Below are positions 10,250 to 21,900 of a stretch of 64,000 nt of DNA, piece after piece. Each line of letters opens with the position of its first letter. Position 1 is the first letter of the stretch. Location: NCBI RefSeq assembly GCF_028769735.1, contig NC_088178.1, positions 29,087,857 through 29,151,856 on the forward strand, given 5' to 3'. The translations under genes were made by a program, and so were the position numbers. This stretch comes from Zonotrichia leucophrys gambelii. Its lineage: Eukaryota > Chordata > Aves > Passeriformes > Passerellidae. The notes beneath the pieces were generated by a model that had not been told where the DNA came from, searched no databases, and saw only the letters and a program-made list of their open reading frames with translations.

Positions 10250-13230
10250 CCACAGCTTCAGGAAGGACTTCCCAGGACAGCAGGAGATGGGGACAGGGAG
10301 ACCCAGGTGGTGCTGAAGGCCTCAGAACTCTCCTCACCATCCTCCTCCATGCCTGCTCATCCCTCAGCCCGCCAGGCTGGTGGAACCTGTCAGACCACAC
10401 GCTCTCCCTGCTTGCTGACAGCTCTTCCCAAGCTTTGTTTGTGTGCTGGAGCTGGGAGATTTGAATTCCAAGTGCGTGGGGATGGCTCCCAGGGAACGCT
10501 GCCTCCTCCCCTGCCTAATTAGAGAGCGTGCTCTGGGAGACAAGGATCTGCCAGCCTCCTTCCCCAGTGCCCCACAAGCCATATCAGGAGGTCTAGCAGG
10601 AGTTATTCCCTGTCCCCAGGAGCCAGGCTCGGGGTGACAGGGGTATTTATAGCAGCAATATCGTGACTCAAGTGTCTGCTCAGCAAAGGCAGGGACATTC
10701 AGATGAGGGACCTCAAGGAATTCCCGTGCCAGGACAGCTGGGCTAGATCCAGTTTCCCAGGAGCCAGGAGGGATGGGTGGCTCTCACGTCCTCCCTGTCA
10801 CCACAAATGCCTCCATCCGCCCCATCTGGGGGTGGCAGGGACACTCCTGGTCCCCCCGTGCCCTTAGAAGGTTCTCAGTGCTCCGTGCTCCATCAGGACC
10901 TGGTCCCCCAGCCAGGGATGGGATATTTACCCCTCATCCCAAGCCCTGAGCCCAGGACAGCGTGGAAGGCACACCGTGCTTTACCCAAATCACAAAAATG
11001 AAGCCATTCCAATTTCCAGCATGAAGCAAAAGGAAAAAAAAAAACCAAATAAAAATGATGCCACGAATTCCACGGCATCAACACGGAGATGAAAGCAGAG
11101 ATGCAGCAGGAAGATAAAGAGATTAGAGTATCAGAATTATGACAAATCTTGCCCGTAGCAGTGCCTGTTCCCAAGGCTGCCTGCCATTTCCCAGTGATAA
11201 GATCCAGGTTTGCAGGCTGGGTAGTGTTTCTTTTTCCCCTATTTGTGCTGGAAAGCTCCGAGCTATTTTTCACTTCAGGCTCCAAGATATTTGTGCTGAA
11301 AGGTTCAGCCATTTCTCCAGCTGAGGTTATAGACAACAAAAAAACAAAGCTGTTTTGTTGAGAAGAGAGAGAAGCTGAGATTGGTTAAGTTTTGCCCCAC
11401 TGGCCAAGAATGTGTCCTTTGAAACACCTGTGAAAATCCAAATTTAGCCAAATTATGAGTCTCTGGAAAACTGTTGCTCATATATAATCAGAGTTCATGT
11501 GTGGCTCCTGAGCATCTGCAGCTGAGGGAAATGTGCCCTTAGTCCAGTGCAGGGTACAAAATGACACTGAAATGGAAAGCAAGTCTTTTAAAATAAAGAC
11601 GAGAAGGCATTTAATGCTATTTTTAGAAACATTTTCCAAATTATCCTAAAATTAAAGAAGTGCAAGTAAGCAGTGTTTTGATTTGAGCAATAATCTCACT
11701 GACAGCACCTTCCTAATCATGTTTGCTCTTTCCAGTACCTGTTTTTAGGTCTGTACTTTTTATAAGTACCCATTAGTAGCTAAGATATGTCTCTGAATGA
11801 GAAAAACTGTGGAACAATGAAGGGATCAAGAAGTGGGAATTGAAAATTTGTATTCTTTGTTTCACAGCATGGGCCTGTTTTTCACCCATAACCACGAAAA
11901 AATGCTTAATAATCCACGTGGTCTTGATTCAGGACAGAACCAGAGGGACTCAAAGAACGCCTTCAGGTTGTGGAGTTTGCTTCTCCTTCACAATTTTTGG
12001 GGTCATTCCTGGTGAACCTCGCCTGTGTGTACAGAATTCCCACTGAGCTGGGGGCTGTGCTGCTCCAAGGGTTATCCCAGGTAATTTATGGACACGGGAG
12101 GTGTGCTGAGCTAAGGAAAGTCCCCACGTGGAGCTGGGGTGGGATGGAACCCCAGTGTGGGGCAGAGGCTGCAGCAGCCCCTCCTGAGCCTGGCAAAGGA
12201 AAAAGGAAAGCAGGGCCAGAGCTCAGGGTGGTGCAGCCAGAACTGGATGAACGCTCTGACGGGTGCCAGGTGAGCTGTTCACGGCCAAACAGGCTCTCTC
12301 CCAGGTAATTATGGCATTATAGAAGGGTCATGACTTAGAAATTGCCAGGACTGCTGGACAAGAGGTTAAAAAATGCCATCTGGCCACAATGATCCCAAAC
12401 TGCAGGGCTGCAGCTTTCCCACACTGGGATAAATGGTATCTGTTGTGTGATTCTATCATTGTGCCACTCTCTGATTCTTCTTCCTGTATCGTGAATTTTT
12501 GCTTTAACACCATGGTTAAACCACACACTGATTTTTTTTTTCCAGGACAAAGAGATGTTCCTGTGCCCAGACCCCAAATAACCGCCAGGTAAGAAAATAC
12601 CTGTAAATTCCTTATGGGAATACCACAAAGCTCCAAAGTTTCTGGCTTTGTCTTCCACTTTCTCTTTGGGACCTGCAGAAGCAGCAAACCACAACCCTCA
12701 GGCCCTTCCATCAACTTCCATCATCCACCCCAAGCCCTTCATCTGCCTCCCTCTTCCTCATGGGCTGTGCTTCTCCCTGTGTTTAACATTTGCTTAAACA
12801 TTTCAGCCCTGCAACACTGAGGGTTTGAAGCCTCTGAGTTTGTTTTCTCCCTTCCATCATCCCTGGGATATTTAGGATAAAATTCAGGGTAAAATCAGAG
12901 CCCACAGCAGCGATTCTGTGCTGCAGCCCTGCTGCTCACATCAGGTTTTCCCAGTCCTGAGCTGTGCAGCTGGGCACAATGCTCACTTTGAAATCCCACA
13001 CCACACACGTGATGGCTTTCATTAAATATATTAAATATATTATCTGGTGATGATGGTGCTGTGGAAAGAATGCTCTCACAGGCAGACTTGCTGCACAGGG
13101 AGGGGACCAAGGCATTTTTTCCATTTTCATTGCTGGTTGTAATCTGCAGGGCAATGACTGATTAAGTGGGCAGATGTTGCTCTAGGAGATAAAACTTGGA
13201 GCTGATGCCTTGTGCAGGCTGGACAGAGTT
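10250..13230. other. Intergenic stretch; mostly unique sequence
   Basis: No gene or repeat family was recognised, apart from a splice-bounded 43-nt segment at 12546-12588 listed separately. Frames of about 100-150 codons on both strands have no family resemblance. An A-run is at 11033. Confidence 0.4.
12546..12588 (+). other. Possible 43-nt mini-exon (low confidence)
   Basis: A strong acceptor (nine T, then TCCAG, AG at 12544-12545) is followed 43 bp later by a near-consensus donor (CCAG, then GTAAGA at 12589). Two of the three frames are open. If joined in phase 0 it would meet TAA after 11 codons, so it might be a non-coding or last-coding exon. No family match is known. Confidence 0.2.
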
Positions 13231-13639
13231 CCAGAATAAAGCAGGGATTGATTCACAGGATCTCCTCCATGGATCCACCTTGGGCAGCCCCAGAGCCCAG
13301 CCAGGGCTGCACCCAAGATGAACCAAAATGGCCCCAAAATGCACGAGGGGCACGGGCTCTGTCCCTGGGATCAGCTCTGCTCCATTTGCACCTTGCAGTT
13401 CATTGTCCCATCCCAGCTTTAGCCCAGGCAGTCCCACCCTGCTTGTTTTTCTCTCTCCAGCCCACGGGGTTTGTGCTCTGGGCTGAGATTTGGGTCATTT
13501 GTCCTTGGTGCCCAGCTGGAGCAGGAATTGTTTTGTCTCCTGCTCTGTGCACAGAGCTCAGCATCCCTGATGTGAGCCCAGCCCCACACACTAAAGCAGC
13601 ACAGAGTGTGAAAATAGAAAACCCAAACTTAAGGCATCA
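13231..13639. repeat. Local repeat family, copy C (409 bp)
   Basis: It is a full-length match to 9312-9720, in the same orientation and about 3.9 kb downstream. Few substitutions separate the copies, so the duplication or insertion is recent, or the copies are kept alike by gene conversion. Confidence 0.9.
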
Positions 13640-15299
13640 GAGTTTTGAGTCTGATAGGTCCTAGCACGTGTTACTTGTGAAAATGGGTGCTTGTAAAAGT
13701 ATACCCCTGAAAACAATTATACAGGCACCTTCCCAATTAATGAAATATTTTCAAGGAACTGTTAGTTCTGATGTATAACATGGTTTCTCAACCACACAGA
13801 AGGAAACAAGGTTTAGTGGAGCAGTTTCCAGATGCATGAATCAGTTGCTACTTGAAAAATTCCACCCTAAATCCAAGAATTCCACCCTAAATCCACGAAT
13901 TAGAGTTGCTAGCCTTGGCTTAATCCAGTGTGCAACTTGTAACTCTCAGGAGTGAGCAAAGATCAAACTTACTGGGGAAACAGCAACTGCAGCCAAAACT
14001 AACACAGAACTGTAACTTCCAGAGGAAATATTTAGAGGCATAATGAGAGGGATGGGAAACTAAACATGAAAATCAACATGGGGAAACGAAGCCCTCAGAC
14101 TTGGCCCGCGTGCTGATGGCCACAATCAAATTAAGGCAATTTGAAAAGGGGTCAGATCAGAAAATAAAATAAAGCACATGAACTGGGAGAGGATGCAGGG
14201 CAAGAATTGCAGCAAAGCAAGAAGCGGTAGCCTCATGCAAACTTTCATTTTCTCTATTTTTGTTCTGGATTTATACCAAAGGAGTAAATTTAGCCTTTGC
14301 TTGGAGGTCAGAGAGCCACAAAGAGTTCCTCAGCTCCTTTCTTGGTGAGAGCCTGGGAGTTGCTCCATCCCTGTGAGGGTTTCTGGATGTGCAGTTTGCA
14401 CATGACCAGTTAGGGACAGGCTACGGACTGGGAGGAGGATTGGGCAGGAACTGTGAGGCTTCCAAATTATTTTATTATTCCAAACTATTTTAATATTCCA
14501 AATTATCTCATAATTACCTAATAACCTGCTGGAGTGTATATTGTGTTGCTCGCAGGCCTGAAGGTCAGTATCACAAAAGAAATGCCCTTTTTAAAGGGAT
14601 TTTCCAATGGTCTGACCACATTTTTTTTTAACATGTGGTGCTCCCAGTTTGCTGGGAGAGTACAGGGATGTGCCAGGGAGTGAAGGAAGCAGCCTGGGGA
14701 GAGGAGACCTCTGCATCCATGTGGATCTGTATTTACAGTTAAATTTCACAGTAGAAATGAAATATTTATCTGGAGAGGACACATCAGCAATATCCTGATC
14801 CCTGCAGAGGGGATACACCATTAATAAGCCACGTTGAGTCATTCCCTGCAGGAATAGGGTTTTCCTCCAGGGCCATTGCGTGCTCCAGCTATTCCAGAGC
14901 CATCCCACTTGTTCTGTCTCCTGACTGACCCGCTTGGCATCTGCCTGTGCTGCTGTCAGAGCGAGCTTACTCCCACCACAGGGCCGGGATTTATTTCTGA
15001 CACGTGTTCCTCCTCTTCCCAACACTCCAGCACTGACACTCCAGCTCTCTTTCTGTGTTCTCTACCAGAAAAAGGGATGTTTTTCAAGGCTGGCCCCAGT
15101 TTTGCAGTCTGAGTTTTTGATGCTTTTAGCAGAGCAGAGCCTTCAGCTCTTTGTCCTTTGGGTCCTTTCCCTCTCCAGCCCGCAGCAGCACACACTCCAA
15201 TTTTGGGATGCCACAAGCCAAGCTCGGGGGATCCTCCTCTTCTCCAGGGTTCATTCCAAAGCAAAATAACAGGATGGGAGGAAACAGCTTCGTGTTGCA
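13640..15299. other. Intergenic stretch; unique sequence with a small tandem duplication
   Basis: A 20-bp unit, AATTCCACCCTAAATCCAAG, is doubled at about 13858-13900. No gene, CR1 or LTR was recognised. Confidence 0.4.
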
Positions 15300-15512
15300 C
15301 CCAGGGGAGGTTAGATTAGGTAGCAGGAGGAATTTCTTCATGGATAAGGCTTGGCCAGGGCAGTGGTGGAGTCACCACCCCTAGAAGTGTCCAAAAAATG
15401 TGTGGATGTGGCACTGGAGGATGTGGTTTAATGGTGGACATGGAGCTGGGGCTGGGCTTGATGATCTTAGAGGTTTTTCCAACCTTAACCATTCCATGAT
15501 TCTGTGATAGGA
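15300..15512 (+). mobile_element. CR1 LINE 3'-end fragment
   Basis: The order is GGGGAGGTTAGATTAGGTAG, AATTTCTTCATGGATAAGGC, CAGTGGTGGAGTCACCACCC, GTGGATGTGGCACTGGAGGA, TTGATGATCTTAGAGGTTTT and CCATGATTCTGTGATAG. This is the CR1 tail including its terminal ATTCTRTGA motif. Confidence 0.85.
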
Positions 15513-17190
15513 GGAGACAGCCTTGAAAGACCAGGTTTGAGAAGGTGACAAACATCAGATTGTCTGAATTGGCAGCTTTAACTCACATCCAAAGCTCACA
15601 GAATCTGAATTTTGGGGTCCTTTCTTCATCTCTTTCCCCCTTGGCATTTTGGAAGGAGATTTTTTTCCCTCAGCATTTTGTTGAGTGGCACTGAGTGAGC
15701 GTGAGCCCAGCGGTTCAGAAACTCCCACTGGTGATCCCTGGGCTGCAGCTCTGCTGTGTTGGGTCTGGTTCCCACATCCTGGAGCAGCTCCCTAGGGATT
15801 GCTCCTGCAGGGAGGGAGCACTGGGAACCCCAGCAGGAGCCGGCTCTGCCTGCAGGGCTCTGCAGTCAATGAGTTTGGGTTGTGCAGGAAAAGGTGAAAC
15901 CTGTTCTGTGGGTTCCCTCACCACCAGCAGCATCCCGGGGCTTTGGGAGCACAAGGACAATTGGGCTCATTCCCTGGAGTTAGTTTATTAAAAAATGTCT
16001 ATTTGTAGTGTTGACCTTGTGATGGGGTGCAGGAATGGGGTGACTTGGAAATCCTCGGAGCTCCAAATGCAGCTCTGGCTGCGACCTTGATTTTATAATT
16101 AATTATGTAACAAGGTTCAGATATGAAGTTTTCAAACATGTAGCTACATTAGAAACAAAATACTTTTTTTAAACTCTGGTTTAGCCAGGATATTGAAAAA
16201 ACCACTTGGCTAAACCTTTGTGTCCGACACTGGTGAATCTAATAAAATAAAGTAAAATATAATATGAAAATGACCACTGCCAAGCGTGAATTTGGCTGCT
16301 TTGCCTCTTACTTGGACCCAGGGAAGATTTTCCAGCAGAAGTCCAGAAGTTTCAGCATGATGGAAAGAAAATATCCTTGACGTTCAGGTAGCAAAGGCTG
16401 CTTCAGCAATGGAAATACAAGGTAACAATTAGGGCAGCTTTGAGAGGCATCCTTTGGGTGTGGATTGCTTTGGCTAAACCAGGATTCTCAGGAATATTGG
16501 CTAAAAATAAAATAAAAGTAAAAATAAAAAATAGGCCAGGATTTTCAGGAATATTGACTAAAACTAAAATAAAAGTAAAAATAGGCTCATAAATCACCTA
16601 AATGAACAAAAGCTGATACAGTTTTTGCATAGGAAGAATTATACTTCATTTATTAAAATGAAATGAAAGAGTTTTGCTGATGTCCCTCAGAGATGGCAGC
16701 AGGTGCTGCTGGGGGGAGCAAATTTCACATCTCAGCTCCCATCCTTGACAAAGTGGGATGAGGAATTGCTGTGGGCACCAGCACCTGGGAGAAGTCAAAA
16801 AAAAATCAACCATTAGAGCAGACAGAAACCACATTTCAAGGAAATGGGATATGATTATAGTAAATAATACGTTGTATGAATGCTTGGAGGAATTGCTAAC
16901 TCCTGGAATTCACTGCTACAGGACACAAGTGGCTCTGGTAGGACTCTTGAAAATGTAACTGTGCCATTGTGTCTCTACAGGCCAGATTTATTTAAACATT
17001 ATCTACACCTGCACAATTATTAAGTGTTAATTAATGAAGAGTAAATCTGGAGGGTGTGTGTTTTGTGTGGGCCTGGTGTTTGGCTTCTTGGGCTTGATGA
17101 TTTCTGGGAATTACCTCCAGGTCCAAAATTTATTCCTTGTTTGAGTTTTTCTAACACAACCTGGTGTTGTAGCTTGGTTCCTGATGGTCA
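15513..17190. other. Intergenic stretch with one 60-bp tandem duplication
   Basis: Two copies of a 60-70-bp unit lie at about 16480-16590 (CAGGAATATTGRCTAAAA plus an AAATAAAAGTAAAAATA tail). The remainder is not recognised. Confidence 0.45.
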
Positions 17191-17295
17191 GGAGTGGAGG
17201 TGGCACCTGGGGACATGGCTTGGTGTGCTGGGTTAATGGCTGGATTTGATGATCTTGGATGTCTTTTCCAATTTGCTTATTCTGCGATTCTGGAT
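17191..17295 (+). mobile_element. CR1 LINE 3'-end fragment (short)
   Basis: It carries GTGGCACCTGGGGACATGGC, GGATTTGATGATCTTGGATG and TATTCTGCGATTCTGG, a diverged CR1 tail just upstream of a second fragment. Confidence 0.7.
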
Positions 17296-17414
17296 TTTGA
17301 TGTGCTGCTACACGTTACTGGATGGGCTTGCTGTGTGCTTGTGCACACGGCATCCACACAGCTTTTACAAGGGCACAGTGATGGGACAAGGGGGGAATGT
17401 GTTTAAATTGAAGG

Positions 17415-17642
17415 GGATTAGGTTTAGATTAGAAATCAGGAATAAATTCTTCGCTGTGAGGATGGGCAGGCCCTGGCACTGATGCCCAGAGCAGCTGTGG
17501 CTGCCCCTGGATCCCTGGCAGTGCCCAAGGCCAGGCTGGAGCAGCCTGGGACAGTGGGAGGTGTCCCTGCCATGGCAGGGATGGCACTGGATGGGTTTTT
17601 AAATCCTTCAACCCAAACCATTCCACGATTCTGTGATTTCCT
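17415..17642 (+). mobile_element. CR1 LINE 3'-end fragment
   Basis: The order is GGTTTAGATTAGAAATCAGG, AATTCTTCGCTGTGAGGATG, CAGCTGTGGCTGCCCCTGGA, AAGGCCAGGCTGGAGCAGCC, GTGTCCCTGCCATGGCAGGG and CAACCCAAACCATTCCACGA. It lies about 0.35 kb before the CpG island. Confidence 0.85.
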
Positions 17643-18334
17643 GCCCCAAAGGAGATGTTTCTCCAGGTATCTCGGCTTGTCGTTTTACCCGTGTCGCTTT
17701 CCAGGGGTGCAACAGTGCGTTTGCCGCCGTTCCTTCCATTCATTTATTTGTTTATTGCCCGTGTCAGTTGCACTACAAACATTTCCTCAAGGCTCTCTGC
17801 TCCACACGAGGCCGCGCTGGGCGGTGCCGTGGCCGGGGACGGATGGCTTCGGGGTTGCGAAAGGAGACGTCGAACACCGATAAAACAAAATAAATACAAC
17901 AAAAGGGGAAGAAAAAAAAAAGTTTTAAAAGAGTTTAAGAAGATTTTTAAGAAACCCGAGGAGGCAGAGCGGCGACTGCTGGGAGCACACTCAGGGCCGA
18001 TGGAAGCCGCCCCGCTCCGGGGGCACGGCGGCCTCCGGGGCGGGGCTGGCGCGGGGGGCCCGGCCCGGCCCCCGCCCGCAGCGCGGCGGCCCCAGACGCC
18101 TCCCCCTGCCCGCGGCGCCTCCGCTCGGCCCCGCCGCTCCCGCTCCTCCTCCGCGCCGCAGTTTGCGTCTCTCCGTCTCTCTCCAGCGCCGGGGCCGCGG
18201 AGCGCGGGCCCCGCCGAGCGCCGTGAGCGCGGAGCCGGGCGCGGGGCAGCGCCCGCCGCCGTCCCCTGCATGGCGGGCGGGCGCTGAGCGGGGTGAGCGG
18301 GGCAGGCGCTGCCCGCGGCCGGCGCTCCCCCAGC

Positions 18335-18544
18335 ATGGCGCGGGGCGGCGGGCGGCTGCAGCCCCGCGCCGCCGCCGCTGCCCCTGCCCGGGGGGACCGG
18401 GGGCCGCTCGGCCTCCTGTGCCTGGCGCTGCTGTGCGCGCTGGGCGCCGCCGAGGCGGAGTTCTCCATCCTGGACGAGGCGCAAGTGCTGGCCAGCCAGA
18501 TGAGGAAACTCGCCACCGAGGAGCTGAGGGTCGTCACCATGCAG
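18335..18544 (+). CDS. CACHD1: CACHD1 exon 1, coding part (start codon and signal peptide)
   Basis: These 70 codons open CACHD1, a single-pass membrane protein related to the calcium-channel alpha2delta subunits. From the literature, it modulates CaV3 T-type channels and associates with Frizzled/LRP6 Wnt receptors. Residues 1-23 are Arg/Gly/Ala-rich. Residues about 24-42 form a hydrophobic signal peptide (GPLGLLCLALLCALGAAEA), with cleavage likely just before EFSILDEAQ. The mature start, EFSILDEAQVLASQMRKLA, matches my recollection of the mammalian protein closely. The exon ends ACC ATG CAG before a GTACGG donor, phase 0. This ATG is chosen because it gives a normal-length signal peptide. The frame is open further upstream, but no in-frame ATG is seen between 18293 and 18335. 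The exon lies in a CpG island. The rest of the protein is in exon 2 (49273), exon 3 (57060) and beyond the window. Confidence 0.95.
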
Positions 18545-18734
18545 GTACGGCCCGGCCCGCGCCTCGCCTGGTTTTCCCTCCTTCCTCCCTTCCTTCCTTC
18601 GCTCCCTCCTCCACACGCTCTTCCCGATTCCTGCCTTGCCCTTTCTCTCTCCGTTCCTTTCTTTCTTTCTTCCATCGGTTCTTTTCTTCTTCGCAAACTT
18701 TCCCTCCCCCCTGCGCGGGCTGCCCGGCTTCTTC

Positions 18735-18993
18735 TGGCCCCGTTCCCCTCAGCCCCGGCTTCCCCCGGCCCCGTTCCTCTCAGCCCCGGTTCTCCCAGTC
18801 CCGGTCCCGCTCCCTCAGCCCCGGCTCTCTCCGGCCCCTCTCCCCTCGGCCCCGATTCTCTCCGGCCACGGCTCCTCTCAGCCCCGGTTCTCTCCAGCCC
18901 CGCTCCCTCAGCCCCGGTTCTCTCCGGCCCCGCTCCCTCAGCCCCGGTTCTCTCCAGCCCCGCTCCCTCATTCCCGGCTCTCTCCGGCCCCGC
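18735..18993. repeat. GC-rich 29-30-bp minisatellite in intron 1, next to exon 1
   Basis: About nine imperfect units of the form CAGCCCCGGTTCTCTCCRG plus a CCCCGCTCCCT-like segment begin roughly 190 bp after the exon 1 donor, inside the CpG island. The strand is strongly C-rich over G in the repeat. Reverse-strand frames here (repeated GRREPGLRER) are by-products of the unit. Confidence 0.85.
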
Positions 18994-21900
18994 TTCCCCC
19001 GCAGTGCCTCCCGCCCGAAGGCGAGCGGGGCCGTAGCGGCGGGGTACGGGCAGTTTCTTGTTTTATTTGCGATTTACACAATAGGAGCAGCCCAAACCGC
19101 CCCCCGCGGTCTCTGAGGGGCTCGGGGCTGAGCTCGCCGTGCCCCGGGGCAGCTCCGGGCGGGGGCTCGGGGCCGAGCCGGTCCCGGCCGAGCATCCCGC
19201 GGGCAGGAGTCGGGGTAGCGATGGCTCCCGGCCCCAGAGCGCGGCCGGAGGAGTGTGTTGCGATGCTGGATTCAGGGAAGGCTGTTCTGGCTGCCGGAGT
19301 TGTTGCTGTTTGCGGGGCTCTGGTGGGGCTTGCAGGGAGCGCCGGTACCTGCGCTGCAGCCGGCGGCTGCCGACCCTCTCCGGAGAGGGGAAAAGTGAAA
19401 TCGGATCCCGGGCGGCTTTCAGGGGAAGGTATGGTCAGTAGCAAATGCAGTTTTAAAAGCCTCCCAGATTGAAAAGGAGACACTTTCATAGGATCAGCGG
19501 GGGTCTCTACCCAAATGGCCTTTTATCTCCTCTAAACTGGCTGCATTCTCTCACCTCTGGACCATCATTGTGCTGGGCGGCCTCCTAGGGCTCGTTTTGT
19601 CCGGGCAAACACTGAGCTGTCTCTTGTCCTTGATGCTGAGAAGACGCGGATTTAAATGACTTCACTTAACAAGGTACATTATTGATGTACTGAATTCAAG
19701 GAAGTCCTTTTTTTTCCCCCTTCTGCCGTGCATACGCATGTGTGTATTTCCCCTCAAAAGATATAAGCATAATCCTTTGCTTTGGTGGAGTCTCTGTTAA
19801 TGCAAATTAAGGCAGTATAATTGCATTGCTAAATCCGTTTCTGGCGTTAAAAAAAATTACAATACGATCACCTCAACGCGTGTTGTATTTGAAAAAGCAG
19901 CTCACAGAAATATACATTGTTACAAGAATTAACCGTAGGACGAGCCAGGTTTTCTTTCCAAGAATTGCACCGATGATCCGAGCTTGGGAACAATCTGGAT
20001 GCCAGTGCACGGAGATGCAAATAATGTTAAAATTCTGTTTACTATTAGTTGGATATTTAAGGCCCTGAAGTAATTTAATGTGGTGGAACTGGTAGTTAAA
20101 CTGAAACCCTTTTCATACTCAGCTCTATTTTTATATGCTTCATATTTTGACTGTCTCAACTCTCATCACGCTAATGCCCAGCCTGTCCTTTGCTCCCCCC
20201 TGGAACATTGTTACAGCTGTTTAAGATTAAAAACCGGTGGGAACAAACCTCCCCTGATTTTAGAAGCTTTTTTTGCTGACCTCCTACAGTAGAATAAAAA
20301 ATGTTATGACATGTGTCACTGCAGCCCGTGCTTCTCACTTGGTTTTAGGGCTGAAATTTCCAAAGCCTGCTCAGGCAGGGATGGGTGTAGCTGGCACAGA
20401 ATTCCCCATTTTTTTCTGAGTGTTCAGGGCTGTGGGTGAATGGTGGTGAGTGCCTGGTGCCTGGTGCCACAGTGGGGATGCTTGGGATGGTGCAGACTGG
20501 TTGTGTTTGGAGAAAAAACAGAAAAGAAAGTGTGGGATTTGGCAGGAGAGTGAGAACACTTCTGTGCTTTAAAGGGATACAAATCCAAGAGTGTTGTCCT
20601 GGTTTGGAGGGTGGCAGGCCCCAAATCAGGACTGGTGAGGGGAAGCCGTGGTGGTGGCAGGAAGGGTTGACATCCAGCCGTTAGTTTTATTTGCTCCATA
20701 AACCAGAGAGGAGGAAGTGGCAGGATTGGAGCTTCCCTTGCGTGCTCTCCCCACGCTCTGTCCCTGCCAGCTGTGGCTCTCCACATCTGCACATCTGCTC
20801 ACAGGCAGGAGGTGCTGGTGTCACCAGAGGGCTGTGCAGGAAGGGCTGGTCTGAGCTGGAGGTGGGCAGGAAGCATCCAATGAGTGCGGGAGCAGGTGGG
20901 AATGCTTCAGCAGAGCCAAGGTGAGAGGTTGCTGGGTGTGTTTTGAGTCTGGGAGGAGAGGAAGGTGTGGACAGAGCCTCTGGAGGTGCAGGATGAGCTG
21001 GAGACTCCAGAGCGGACACCAGAGGAGCAAGTGGAAGAGGTAAGAGGAGAAGGATGGAATTTGTGAGCCTTAAATGCCTGTGAGAAGGGGCAGGGAGCGA
21101 TGGAAGCTGTGGGATTTGAAATAAATCAGATTTCTATGGGTGCACTGGCAGTGCTGTGAACCAGCTCCTTCTCTATCGGGTGTCTCCTTCTTGTGGCACC
21201 TTCTCCTTCTGCCTGTGCCCCACGGCACTGCCCCAGCAGCAGTGAGGACTGGCTGTTCCTCATCAAATCACATCATTTTGCATTGTTGGGAGGAGTGAGG
21301 TGCAGCTGGAAGAGAGGCTGAAGCTACAGGCAGACCGAGGATGAGAGAGGATTCTGGTGGCACACCAGTGTGACAATTGATTTTGGCTCCCACACCCCTG
21401 CTTTCTATTTCCAGAGCCTTGCATGAGGGCAGTGTCTGAGTGTCACCTTTGGGGAGTGCTTTGTTTCCTCGCCCATGCAAGTGCTCTGGTTTCATTTAGA
21501 AATGTATTCCCTGAATGGTGCTGCCTAGAGCAGCTGAGGATCATGTAGTGTAGGTGACAACTCGTGAGTTGCATCATTTGCTGCATGTGTTGAGCAGGAG
21601 CTTAAGGGTTTCTTATTTAAATTTCCAATTAGAATATACATGTTTGTGCCGTACCAGGGATGCCCTTAGTGAGAACGCGTGCGGGGTTCCTGGGTGTCTG
21701 CCTCTGTGCTCTTTCTCCAGGAGTGCTTAAATATTGAAAGTTCATCAGTTGTCTGATTTTCTCTGTTGCTCTGATTAATTATTGCTCCCCCTCTGTTTGA
21801 CAGTTCTGCCGAACCCCCAGTTAATGATGTTAATTAATATTCTGTGTCTTCCCTTTCACATGCTGGAGTGTGAGTGGTGTGTACATACACATCTTTACAG

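Larger units (their letters stand above)
17980..19430 (+). promoter_or_regulatory. CACHD1: CpG island and probable TATA-less promoter of CACHD1
   Basis: Base composition shifts sharply here to G+C-rich sequence dense in CpG, in contrast to flanks where CpG is rare. A Sp1-type GC box (GGGGCGGGGC) is at 18037-18046, about 300 bp upstream of the start codon. No TATA box is seen at a sensible distance. The region spans the likely transcription start, the 5' untranslated sequence, exon 1 and the first 0.9 kb of intron 1. The exact start site cannot be read from sequence. Open frames on both strands across the island are compositional, not genes. Confidence 0.8.

Noticed and set aside
1..17900. Exons of UBE2U or ROR1, which lie upstream of CACHD1 in mammals
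   Set aside because: No frame in this interval matched what I recall of either protein. The 17-codon cassette at 8716 also does not match.
17655..19472. Long frames on both strands across the CpG island (210-317 residues)
   Set aside because: High G+C removes stops. Only the 70 codons ending at the exon 1 donor match a known protein.
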